Shown here: one piece after another, positions 7,867 through 15,869 of the stretch
Layout of the letters: each line of letters begins with the position of its first letter
Position numbering within the stretch: position 1 is the stretch's first letter
Assembly (NCBI GenBank): GCA_031277715.1
Contig: JAITLW010000132.1
Coordinates: 1-38,104, forward strand
Origin: Sphingobacterium sp.
GTDB taxonomy: Bacteria > Bacteroidota > Bacteroidia > Sphingobacteriales > Sphingobacteriaceae
Direction of reading: 5' to 3'
Length of the DNA stretch: 38,104 nt
Translations under genes and position numbers: made by a program
The notes under the pieces: model-generated
Database searches by the model: none
What the model was told of the DNA's origin: nothing
What the model saw: only the letters and a program-made list of their open reading frames with translations

Positions 7867-8121
7867 CTGAAAAATGAAATCATACTTTATCAGACCGATG
7901 ACTTACCGGAACGTATCGAAGTCCGCGTAGATGAAGACACTGTTTGGTTATCACTGAATCAGATGGCTCAATTATTTGGACGAGACAAATCCGTTATATC
8001 ACGACACTTAAGTAATATCTACAAGGAGGGGGAATTAATCCAAAACGCAACTGTTGCAAAAAATGCAACAGTTCAATTAGAGGCTGGCAGAGATGTAAAA
8101 AGAGAAGGATTAAAAGCATAA
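7867..8121 (+). pseudogene. RhuM-family protein, truncated N-terminal fragment
   Basis: An 84-codon frame reads KNEIILYQTDDLPERIEVRV, then WLSLNQMAQLFGRDKSVISRHL and IYKEGELIQNATVAKNATVQ. This is the conserved start of RhuM (virulence RhuM/Fic-Doc-associated) proteins, normally about 330 residues. It stops right after GRDVKRE with GLKA and a stop codon, where homologues continue into EYYNLD. No ATG or other strong start precedes the frame: the usual initiator codon is CTG (7867-7869), and the only nearby ATG (7874) is out of frame. Both the start and the C-terminal three quarters appear lost, so I call it a pseudogene. The DNA-binding-like N-terminal motif is intact. Confidence 0.75.
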
Positions 8122-8142
8122 AACAGCGGAATTAAACTAGCT

Positions 8143-8631
8143 ATGACAAAAGAACTGGAAATATCGCAGAAGCAAATTGAAAACAGAATCTTCACAATTC
8201 GCAACGAACAGGTTATGTTGGATAGAGATATAGCGGAAATGTATCAAGTAGAAGTGAAAAGACTAAATGAGCAAGTCAAGAGAAATAGAGAGCGTTTCCC
8301 TGAATCGTTTCGTTTTCAACTGAGTGATATGGAAAAAAATAAACTGGTCGCAAATTGCGACCGGTTTGAAACATTAAAGTATACTTCTACAAATCCCTAT
8401 GCTTTTACCGAACAAGGAGTAGCTATGCTCTCGGCTGTTTTAAGAAGCGACATCGCCATTAAAGTAAGCATCCAAATAATCAATGCTTTCGTTCAGATGA
8501 GAAAATTGGTTGGTCAGGAGACAATACAGCACCTGCGACTATCAACTATTGAAAACAAATTGCTTGAACACGATCAGAAATTTAATAGACTTTTCTCTGC
8601 CTTAGAAAACGCAAATAAGCTTTTCATTTAA
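8143..8631 (+). CDS. ORF6N domain protein (phage-antirepressor-type DNA-binding domain)
   Basis: A 162-residue protein. Residues about 12-100 contain IENRIFTIRNEQVMLDRDIAEMYQVE, LNEQVKRNRERFPESFRFQLS and PYAFTEQGVAMLSAVLRSD, the ORF6N signature found in phage antirepressors and in many Bacteroidota chromosomal genes. The C-terminal ~45 residues form a helical, probably coiled-coil segment (LRLSTIENKLLEHDQKFNRLFSAL). Many chromosomal relatives continue for a further ~100 residues beginning around QGIFFDGQ, so this one may be the short form or slightly truncated. It lies 21 bases after the RhuM fragment, a frequent association in mobile or defence neighbourhoods. It is probably a DNA-binding regulator. 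Its target is unknown. Confidence 0.85.
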   Translation: MTKELEISQKQIENRIFTIRNEQVMLDRDIAEMYQVEVKRLNEQVKRNRERFPESFRFQLSDMEKNKLVANCDRFETLKYTSTNPYAFTEQGVAMLSAVLRSDIAIKVSIQIINAFVQMRKLVGQETIQHLRLSTIENKLLEHDQKFNRLFSALENANKLFI

Positions 8632-8713
8632 AATATGTTAAAAATAAAAAAGATGAAAAATTAAACAATATCTTGAATGTTAATATTTTATCTGAATAAA
8701 AAAGCTAAGATTA

Positions 8714-8965
8714 ATGAAGACATTCGTAAATATCGCTGTGGCGACTCTTTTGTTGCTACTAGGAGGATCTACTGTATCTGAACAACAGAAGATAAATCTT
8801 TTACTTTCATTCAGCGGACAGTATGCTGAAAGTGATTTTAACATCACGGTAAATGATGGGATAAACAGAGAAATTTTCGCTCCCTATGCACACCTTTCGA
8901 TCATATACAAAGGCGATCAGTCTTATGATTACTTTATCGGCCCGAATCCCGCAGAATTATATTAA
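8714..8965 (+). CDS. small secreted protein upstream of the TlpA-like gene
   Basis: An 83-residue protein with a plausible signal peptide (residues 1-22, hydrophobic core VNIAVATLLLLLGG). The remaining ~60 residues have beta-rich character (LLLSFSGQYAESDFNITVND) and no family that I recognise. It precedes the TlpA-like gene by 25 bases in the same direction and probably shares its transcript. The odd ending PNPAELY suggests it may be the N-terminal part of a once longer gene. The similarity in style to DUF4369-type N-termini of TlpA proteins is only an impression. Confidence 0.5.
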   Translation: MKTFVNIAVATLLLLLGGSTVSEQQKINLLLSFSGQYAESDFNITVNDGINREIFAPYAHLSIIYKGDQSYDYFIGPNPAELY

Positions 8966-8990
8966 ACAGTAATTTAAGTAGACTCTGAAA

Positions 8991-10079
8991 ATGAATAAAA
9001 TTATAACACCTTTAATCCAACTACTTTTTCTTTTAATTGTTCAAATTGGGTATTCCCAGGATAATTTTACAGCTAGGATAAGTATTGAAATACCTGGCGT
9101 ATCGAACGTAAAGTTGTCATTTGTTTTAGGCACGGCGTATTATGAGAATAGCTTAAATAGTTTTAAGGAAGAAAAACATCAACAGAGTATTATCATATCA
9201 GGCAGGATTGAAAACCCATATCTTTGTGAATTGGTGATAAACGATTCACACTATTCAAAACCATTTATGATTTACGAAGGTAATAACAACCTAAGAGTTG
9301 TAGAAGTAAATGGCAGTTATATTGTACTCCGGGAAGACAGTCAAAACGATTACCTTATGTTTAATTACTTAAGTTCCTCTTACCCTAAATCTGGTGACAT
9401 ATACGCTTACCTGGCTAAGAAAGAATTAGGTAATATTGCTGAAAGGGATTCTTTGTTACGAGATTCTTATGCACAAACTGATACAATTTTATACAACTAT
9501 ACTAAACTGTATCCCAAATCTTATTATGGGCTATGGTTTATAGCGAATTTAATAAGATTTGGATATAATGATATTCATGGAGAAGCCTTTTCAAACCTTT
9601 CGATTGATTTAAAAGACAGTTTTCTGGGTAAGATTGTTAAGACTGAAATTGACGGATATTCTAAAACATCTGTTGGAAAGCACATTCCCGATATTTCCTT
9701 TCAAGACTCTACATCTAAAGATGTTAATTTGTTAAAATTGGTGGATAAAAAAGAGTTTACATTACTTTCTTTTTGGTATCACAACTGCGGTCCCTGTATC
9801 AGCAAATTTCCTGATTTAAAATCTATTCATGAAAAATATTCTGATTCGTTTCAGGTAATAGGCATATCTACAGATGACAGGAGTAATAAAGACCAATGGC
9901 TTCTAACGTTGTCAAAGCACAAACTCCCTTGGGTCAATCTTATTGATTTAGAACAGCAGTCGTATAACAATTTTAAAATACAAGTGTTCCCTTTTAGTTA
10001 TTTGGTAAATCGCAGAGGAGAAATTATCAAAATTAATCCCTCAATTGTAGAGCTTAATAAATTTCTGAATCATAAATAG
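8991..10079 (+). CDS. TlpA/ResA-like thioredoxin-fold protein, periplasmic
   Basis: A 362-residue protein with a signal peptide (cleavage near GYSQ-D, residue 23). Residues about 25-220 form the beta/helix-rich N-terminal region found in Bacteroidota TlpA proteins (DUF4369-like at the start). Residues about 228-360 form the thioredoxin-like domain: VGKHIPDISFQD, FTLLSFWYHNCGPCISKFPDL with Cys266-Gly-Pro-Cys269, GISTDD, and a cis-Pro-type segment QVFPFSYLVNRRGEI. The family normally has Trp before the first Cys (WCxPC); here it is Asn. It should be a thiol-disulfide oxidoreductase in the periplasm. The gene upstream is a small secreted protein; the M16 peptidase gene converges from the other side across a terminator. 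Confidence 0.85.
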   Translation: MNKIITPLIQLLFLLIVQIGYSQDNFTARISIEIPGVSNVKLSFVLGTAYYENSLNSFKEEKHQQSIIISGRIENPYLCELVINDSHYSKPFMIYEGNNNLRVVEVNGSYIVLREDSQNDYLMFNYLSSSYPKSGDIYAYLAKKELGNIAERDSLLRDSYAQTDTILYNYTKLYPKSYYGLWFIANLIRFGYNDIHGEAFSNLSIDLKDSFLGKIVKTEIDGYSKTSVGKHIPDISFQDSTSKDVNLLKLVDKKEFTLLSFWYHNCGPCISKFPDLKSIHEKYSDSFQVIGISTDDRSNKDQWLLTLSKHKLPWVNLIDLEQQSYNNFKIQVFPFSYLVNRRGEIIKINPSIVELNKFLNHK

Positions 10080-10252
10080 CGCTACATTCCTGATGTGAAA
10101 TGTCTTCCTGCCAAATAACATCGGGTATTACGCAGGAAACGACCTTCGCTCATGTATTAGTAATAAAAAAACTAACACCAGATAATCCAAAATTTAATTC
10201 CAGATATCCCAAAGTTGAGAGGTTAGGTATAGGGTGCCTAACAATTTGTAAA

Positions 10253-10292
10253 AATCCCCCACCACTGCAGTCATCGGCAATGATGGGGGATT
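10253..10292 (-). terminator. intrinsic terminator of the M16/MutS/ABC operon
   Basis: AATCCCCCA (10253-10261) pairs perfectly with TGGGGGATT (10284-10292) around a 22-base loop. Read on the minus strand, the stem is followed by TTTTT. It lies 23 bases beyond the stop codon of the M16 peptidase gene. It may also act on the convergent TlpA-like gene, though there the U-tract is poorer. Confidence 0.75.
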
Positions 10293-10314
10293 ATAATTAT
10301 ATTATCGACAGAAG

Positions 10315-13158
10315 TTATGGAGCTTCTGGATACAACACAAACTTAAATAGTCGCTCCGCAGACAGGTACTGAGCAGCCAACTGTTGCAGCTCTTCCTTCG
10401 TGACACTTTTTAAACGTTCATCGGCGGAGAATACACGCAACGGATCTTTTTGATCAATCTCTGTGCTCAACAGGTATGATAACCAGAATCCATTCTGAAG
10501 AAGAGCCTGCTGATTAGCCAAAAGCTTCTCCGCTATAAACTTATCAATATCCGCTTGTTCAGGGCCCTCTTTTCTTATTTTTTCGATTTCTTCTACGGCC
10601 GCTTCTGTGAGCTTATGTACCAACTGAGGATCTGTTGTAAAGGAGATGTTCAATCCAAAACGCTCCCTTGGTATCCTTGAAACAGATGGCGATACACTAA
10701 TGCTGTACACTCCACTTTCCTTCTCCCTCAAACGTTGCAATAGCTTTATATTGACACAGCTGGATAGTGCTTCCATCAGCATACTGTTTCTATCAGAGTA
10801 TTCAAAGTCTCCTAGATAAGCCATTGCTACCGTCGCTTTCTCTTCCTTTCCTTTTTTAATATCTAGATCAAACCCTTTGGCTGGAGGGTAGCTCGCATTG
10901 TCTACAAACTGCTCTTTTCTGCCCATATTGGGCAGGGTCCCCAGATACTGGGCCGCATACTGTTCCATTTCATCCGGATTAAAATTACCAACAATCACAA
11001 AGGTAAAATCTGACGCATCAGCAAAGCGATCTTTAAATATCTCTAATGCCCGATCGAGATTAATCTGGTCGATTTTGTCTTCCGTCGGTCCAGTTTTTCT
11101 TGGATCATTATTATACAACACCCGTGCTATGGAATCCGAGAAGAAAGTTCCGGCATTGTTGAGGCGGTTTTCTAATCCTATTTTAGACTTCTCGAGGTTT
11201 GCTTCGATCAACTCTCGATCTAGCCGTGTTTGATAGAAAAAGGCATGGATCAGCTCGAAGGTTGTTTTTAAATCCTTCTGTACGGTACTCGCCTTTATTC
11301 CCTCACCGATTTCATTGATATAAGGAGAGACAGACACACTTTTACCACTGAGATATCGGGACAATTGCAAAGCATTAAATGGTCCCAATCCACTGGAGCC
11401 CACGATAGAAGTCGCATTGACCGCAGACTGAAAGTCTTCCAGATCATACAGCGAATATCCGCCCGGGCTAAAAGACGTAATCTGGATTTCATCATTCATA
11501 AAATCAGTCGGCTTCATGATTACTTTTACCCCGTTACTCAGCAATATCGTACGGGATCCGATCCCATCATCCAGCTTCCGCTCCACAATCGATGCTGGAA
11601 CCGGCAGATCAACCACCAGATTATCTGCGCTAGCTTCCTCTTGATAAGCTCCAGGCTGTACCTTACTGGCCGCATCAATCCAGGTCAGTAACTGCTTTTC
11701 TCCGGGCAATTCATTTGCTTTATTTTTAGGGGCCAACAATACCATATCCCTATTTTTAGCGTCAGCATACATAGATGCATGTTTTTGTATATCTTGTAAT
11801 GATACTGCTTCTATGTTTTTCAACAGAATGGGAAATATATAATCAAACCCAGGTGCTGGCTGTCCCTTTAGATAGAAGGCAAGGATTTCCTCCATATAAC
11901 TCTGCGACCTTTTCTTACTTTCCTCCGCTTTGCTACGTTCTAAGGATGTCCGGTAATTAGTCTTCGCCCGCTGTAACTCGTTGTCTGTAAACCCATATTG
12001 ACGCACCTGCTCAAAAGCCTCATAAACAGCGAAAATACTCTCCTTCAGCTTACCTGGCTTGGGCGTGATACTGATCGAATTGGTCTCCAACCCTCCCAGC
12101 AACTCGCTACTTCCAAATCCTGCTGATAGAAAAGGGGTACCGGCTTTTCGCGTGAGCTCGCCCAACCTCGCATTCAACAGTTGCGTAAACAGGCCACGTT
12201 CCAGTGCAGTTTTATAATCCGTGGATTTAATGACCCGAAAAGCAGGGACCTTATAACTGATCTGCAAACTAGTCGAGGTTATTTCCTCGTCTGTAAAAGT
12301 CAGAAACTGGTTCTTTCCAGTCAGTTTTATAGCATAGTACTTACGCTGTGGTGCTTGCGCCGGATTCTTGAGATCACCAAATAAGCGGATCACTTCCTTC
12401 TCAATAGCCTCAGCATCGATATCTCCAACAATAATCAGTGCCTGCAAATCAGGCCTATACCAATCTTCGTAGAACTCACGGATTTCGCTGTATTTAAAAT
12501 TCTTCAATACCTCTTCGGTCCCTATCGGCAACCTGTTCGCATAACGTGATCTATTGGTCAGCATGGGAAAAGTCTTCTCCTGAAGACGGCTTGATAAACC
12601 TCCACGTTGTCTTTTTTCTTCTAGTATGACCCCTCGTTCCTGATCAATTTCATCCTCTTCCAATAAAGCACCATGGGCCCAGTCTCTCATAATGACAAGT
12701 CCTTGCTTTAATAATTCGGGATCATTACTGGGTAAAGGAAGCTGATACACCGTCTCGTCAAATCCAGTATAGGCATTCAGGTCGGCCCCAAACCGAATTC
12801 CAGAACGCTGTAAATAATCCACTAACTCGTTTTTTGGAAAGTGGGTTGTACCATTAAAATTCATGTGTTCCAAAAAATGAGCTAACCCTTGCTGTTTGTC
12901 CGTCTCTAAGATAGCCCCGACCTTATTGGCCAGATACATCACCATCCGGTCCTTAGGCTCTACATTTCTTAGGATATAGTATTCAAACCCGTTTGGCAAT
13001 ACCCCTTTTTTCACTTTAGGATCCAGAGGAATCTCCAAAACCTTTTCTTCTTTCAAGTAAGCCTTTGTGTTCACATCCCTTTGAGCTACGACGGTCAGCT
13101 GTGTCAATAGCAAAGCTATAGTCCCTAAGGTCTTGATCTTTCTATAGTAGAAATTCAT
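10315..13158 (-). CDS. M16-family (pitrilysin/insulinase) zinc peptidase, secreted
   Basis: A 947-residue protein with a signal peptide (residues 1-26, ending VVAQ). Its first M16 domain carries the inverted zinc motif HFLEH (His94, Glu97, His98) and the downstream acidic ligand around Glu174 (DQERGVILEEK). Further copies of the M16 fold follow through residue 940, giving the two-half clamshell typical of full-length pitrilysins of about 930-960 residues. These enzymes cut peptides small enough to enter the chamber, here in the periplasm. It is the last gene of a tightly packed minus-strand run starting with SusC, 21 bases after the MutS-like gene, and a terminator follows. The context suggests processing of an imported or exported peptide substrate (inference). 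The active site looks intact. Confidence 0.95.
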   Translation of the reverse strand: MNFYYRKIKTLGTIALLLTQLTVVAQRDVNTKAYLKEEKVLEIPLDPKVKKGVLPNGFEYYILRNVEPKDRMVMYLANKVGAILETDKQQGLAHFLEHMNFNGTTHFPKNELVDYLQRSGIRFGADLNAYTGFDETVYQLPLPSNDPELLKQGLVIMRDWAHGALLEEDEIDQERGVILEEKRQRGGLSSRLQEKTFPMLTNRSRYANRLPIGTEEVLKNFKYSEIREFYEDWYRPDLQALIIVGDIDAEAIEKEVIRLFGDLKNPAQAPQRKYYAIKLTGKNQFLTFTDEEITSTSLQISYKVPAFRVIKSTDYKTALERGLFTQLLNARLGELTRKAGTPFLSAGFGSSELLGGLETNSISITPKPGKLKESIFAVYEAFEQVRQYGFTDNELQRAKTNYRTSLERSKAEESKKRSQSYMEEILAFYLKGQPAPGFDYIFPILLKNIEAVSLQDIQKHASMYADAKNRDMVLLAPKNKANELPGEKQLLTWIDAASKVQPGAYQEEASADNLVVDLPVPASIVERKLDDGIGSRTILLSNGVKVIMKPTDFMNDEIQITSFSPGGYSLYDLEDFQSAVNATSIVGSSGLGPFNALQLSRYLSGKSVSVSPYINEIGEGIKASTVQKDLKTTFELIHAFFYQTRLDRELIEANLEKSKIGLENRLNNAGTFFSDSIARVLYNNDPRKTGPTEDKIDQINLDRALEIFKDRFADASDFTFVIVGNFNPDEMEQYAAQYLGTLPNMGRKEQFVDNASYPPAKGFDLDIKKGKEEKATVAMAYLGDFEYSDRNSMLMEALSSCVNIKLLQRLREKESGVYSISVSPSVSRIPRERFGLNISFTTDPQLVHKLTEAAVEEIEKIRKEGPEQADIDKFIAEKLLANQQALLQNGFWLSYLLSTEIDQKDPLRVFSADERLKSVTKEELQQLAAQYLSAERLFKFVLYPEAP

Positions 13159-13179
13159 TATAATCTGATCTTTTTATGT

Positions 13180-15849
13180 TTAATTATCCAGTAATTCCAA
13201 TATCCCTTCATTTCGGATGATTATCATCCCATGCTTATCCGCGCTGATACCATTCTGAGCGACATAGGGATAGGTTGGCACCGCATCCACCATCATTGTA
13301 GGCATATACCTAAATGTGACAGAGCTATCTTCTTCGGCAATAACCTCTCCCACTTCGACAATATGGGTAGATATAATGAAGAACGTCCTTTTGAATGTCA
13401 CAAAACTCTTGGTGACAGCCAGTGTCGCATCAAAAGCATCTTTCACGTTCGTGCCCTTAAACAGCTCATCAAAAAGTACAAAAAGATATTTTCCCTGTTC
13501 GACCTGTTGAGCAATGGTTTTTACCCGCATTACTTCCGCATAGTAATGACTGAATCCCTGTTGTAAACTGTCATCCACATTGATCGATGTAAATATCCCC
13601 TCACGCACAGAAAATGTCATTGCTGTGGCCGCTACCGGAAATCCCATATGGGCGAGGTACAGGTTGATACTCGCTGTTTTCATAAATGTCGACTTTCCGG
13701 CCATATTGGCTCCAGTCAAAAAGAGCAGGTTTTTGGCACCTTGCATAATAATGTCATTGCCTACTCCTCTGACCAACCGAGGATGCCTTCCTCCTTGGAT
13801 ATCCAGCACATCAGCAGAGCGGTCCAAGGCCTTGGCATAGGTAAAATTTCTTTCTTTCGCTAGTGTACCTACAGCATTAAACACATCGATCTGATAAATA
13901 AGATCGATAAGTTCTATCAATTGATCAGCATGTGCACTCAATTGATAATCCAGGTCTGCCAGTTGCAGCCATTCGAATTCCTTCTGCCCCCGTGGCTGGA
14001 GCACTCCTTTTTGGGCCAACGAATCCAACAACGTATGGGCCCACTGCAACTGTTCACTGAATTCGCCCCCTCCTGCTTTAGACAACTGATACCCCATGTA
14101 GGCTTTCAGTTCATGTAACACCTTCATTGTCGTGGCAATACCTACTGTCAATTCTGCTATCTGCTCATCCTTGACCACCTGTTCGGCTACCTTCTGACAG
14201 AACACACGAATCACAGTAGCCATCTTACTGGTGGGCCTACGACCTGCTACATACCGCTCGAATAAGGAGAACTCTTCTCTATTGAGTTCCAGTAGCACGC
14301 CATATTCAGTGAAGTAGCGGAATTTGGCCGAGCGGTTGTTGATTGCATCAGCATCGACCATGGGCTCCTGAAACCATTTTTCCAATAGAAGCTCTCCCCC
14401 TTTGGTACGCGTCCTATTGAACAGCGAAAAGATAGAGTTGGGATCAAACCGACCGACCAGATTTAAATCCTTTTGGGTCTGGGCATCGGTAAGAAACACC
14501 TTTGTATCAACCACTTTTATATTACGATCCGCTTTTGACAAACGCTCTAGAATACCCTCGTTGTTAATGATGAGCATGCCATGTCGATCGGCTGTGACTC
14601 CAGGTTGCAGCGTATAGGTATATCTGGGTTTTGTACCCTCCATAATCGTCGGCAAGAAAAGATACTGTATGCCCTGCGTGTCCTTCTTCAGGTCGGTGGC
14701 CGCCTCTATAATATGCGTTGATATGACGAAGGCGCTATTTCTCTTGCCGGCAAATGCTTTGGTCAACTCGACAGTTCCCTCATAAGCATCTTTCACATTA
14801 GTACCTCTAAATAGTTCATCAAACAGTACAAATAAACGCTGTCCATTGGAAAGCATCTGTGCCACCATCCGGATCCGTTTTACCTCAGCGAGGAAATGGC
14901 TATATCCCATATCAATATTGTCCGACAGGTTGATACTACTGATCAACCCATCGAACGCACTAAACACCATTTTTTGCGCCGGCACCGGAAAACCGATATG
15001 TGCGAGGTATACCGTTATACCGATAGACTTCATGAAAGTCGATTTTCCAGCCATATTGGCTCCAGTAAGGAACACAACATTATGCTGGCTATCCAGAGAG
15101 ACTGCATTCGCTTTTGCATTAGGTACCAGCGGATGATAAAGCCCGTCGACTTTTAAATCGACCGCACCATCCTTACTTTCCAATACCTGAGGCATTGCAA
15201 ATCCCTGCTCCTTGGCAACCATGGCCACCGATATCCAAGCATCCAATTGATAGATATGATAGAATACCCGAAATACTTCTGTTCTTTTCTTGAACCGATA
15301 CAGTGTATCACACAAGGCCAGTTCGTCAAAAGACACTTTTTGCGGAGACAACGACCTGCTCATTCCAGGAACCTCAGCAAACAGCACATCCATATCCGAT
15401 AATACCTCTTTGAAATAGACATCATCCTGATCAAATCCGGCTAGAAAAGTTCGTAGCGTTGCAAATACATCCAGCATAGCCCTAGCCCCCTCGATCAGCA
15501 ATTTGGTCTGGCTATCAACACCAAGTACCTTATTCAGCTTCGAATCATAATTTTCCTTCTGGACGCTGAGACGACTGCGTTCATCTCCATTCTCTAGATA
15601 TGTTGATGCGGCATCCAGCATCGTTCCATCAAAAGGGAAAGTAATATCCTTCGAGATAAAATACTGGAGAATATCGATACGTTTCCGAATAGCATTCGTA
15701 TCTGCCATAGGACTAGCCATAATATCGTTCAGGAATTCGGCTCCTCCTCTTGTTTTACTCTTATTAAAAAGCTGTCTGACTGAGGCCTTTCCTCCAACAG
15801 AAGAAAAGCCCAAGTCGTTCAGTGTTTGCTTGTCCGCATAAAATCTCAT
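13180..15849 (-). CDS. double MutS-like ATPase (tandem duplicated core + ATPase domains)
   Basis: An 889-residue cytoplasmic protein made of two homologous halves of about 445 residues. Each half has a MutS core-like helical region (LFNKSKTRGGAEFLNDIM near 28-45; LFNRTRTKGGELLLEKWF near 476-493) and a complete ATPase. The Walker A motif GANMAGKST is at 263-271 and 713-721, Walker B LFVLFDE at 339-345 and 789-795, and STHI motifs follow. Every ATPase motif is offset by exactly 450 residues. The N-terminal mismatch-recognition and connector domains of true MutS are absent. MutS proteins dimerise to form composite ATP sites, so the fusion should form an intramolecular pair. Many Bacteroidota have a single-half protein of about 440 residues. 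Its role in an import/ABC/protease operon is unknown; mismatch repair is unlikely. The gaps are 20 bases to the GldFG gene upstream and 21 bases to the M16 gene downstream. Confidence 0.9.
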   Translation of the reverse strand: MRFYADKQTLNDLGFSSVGGKASVRQLFNKSKTRGGAEFLNDIMASPMADTNAIRKRIDILQYFISKDITFPFDGTMLDAASTYLENGDERSRLSVQKENYDSKLNKVLGVDSQTKLLIEGARAMLDVFATLRTFLAGFDQDDVYFKEVLSDMDVLFAEVPGMSRSLSPQKVSFDELALCDTLYRFKKRTEVFRVFYHIYQLDAWISVAMVAKEQGFAMPQVLESKDGAVDLKVDGLYHPLVPNAKANAVSLDSQHNVVFLTGANMAGKSTFMKSIGITVYLAHIGFPVPAQKMVFSAFDGLISSINLSDNIDMGYSHFLAEVKRIRMVAQMLSNGQRLFVLFDELFRGTNVKDAYEGTVELTKAFAGKRNSAFVISTHIIEAATDLKKDTQGIQYLFLPTIMEGTKPRYTYTLQPGVTADRHGMLIINNEGILERLSKADRNIKVVDTKVFLTDAQTQKDLNLVGRFDPNSIFSLFNRTRTKGGELLLEKWFQEPMVDADAINNRSAKFRYFTEYGVLLELNREEFSLFERYVAGRRPTSKMATVIRVFCQKVAEQVVKDEQIAELTVGIATTMKVLHELKAYMGYQLSKAGGGEFSEQLQWAHTLLDSLAQKGVLQPRGQKEFEWLQLADLDYQLSAHADQLIELIDLIYQIDVFNAVGTLAKERNFTYAKALDRSADVLDIQGGRHPRLVRGVGNDIIMQGAKNLLFLTGANMAGKSTFMKTASINLYLAHMGFPVAATAMTFSVREGIFTSINVDDSLQQGFSHYYAEVMRVKTIAQQVEQGKYLFVLFDELFKGTNVKDAFDATLAVTKSFVTFKRTFFIISTHIVEVGEVIAEEDSSVTFRYMPTMMVDAVPTYPYVAQNGISADKHGMIIIRNEGILELLDN

Positions 15850-15869
15850 ATCGTCTAATTATTTTTGGA

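Noticed and set aside
10100..10372. Plus-strand frame of 90 codons between the TlpA-like gene and the M16 gene
   Set aside because: It contains the terminator hairpin, overlaps the M16 gene end, shows no signal peptide or domain, and its composition is not protein-like.
13180..15849. Annotation of the MutS-like gene as mismatch repair mutS
   Set aside because: The mismatch-recognition and connector domains are absent and the gene sits in an uptake/ABC operon, so the mutS symbol would mislead.
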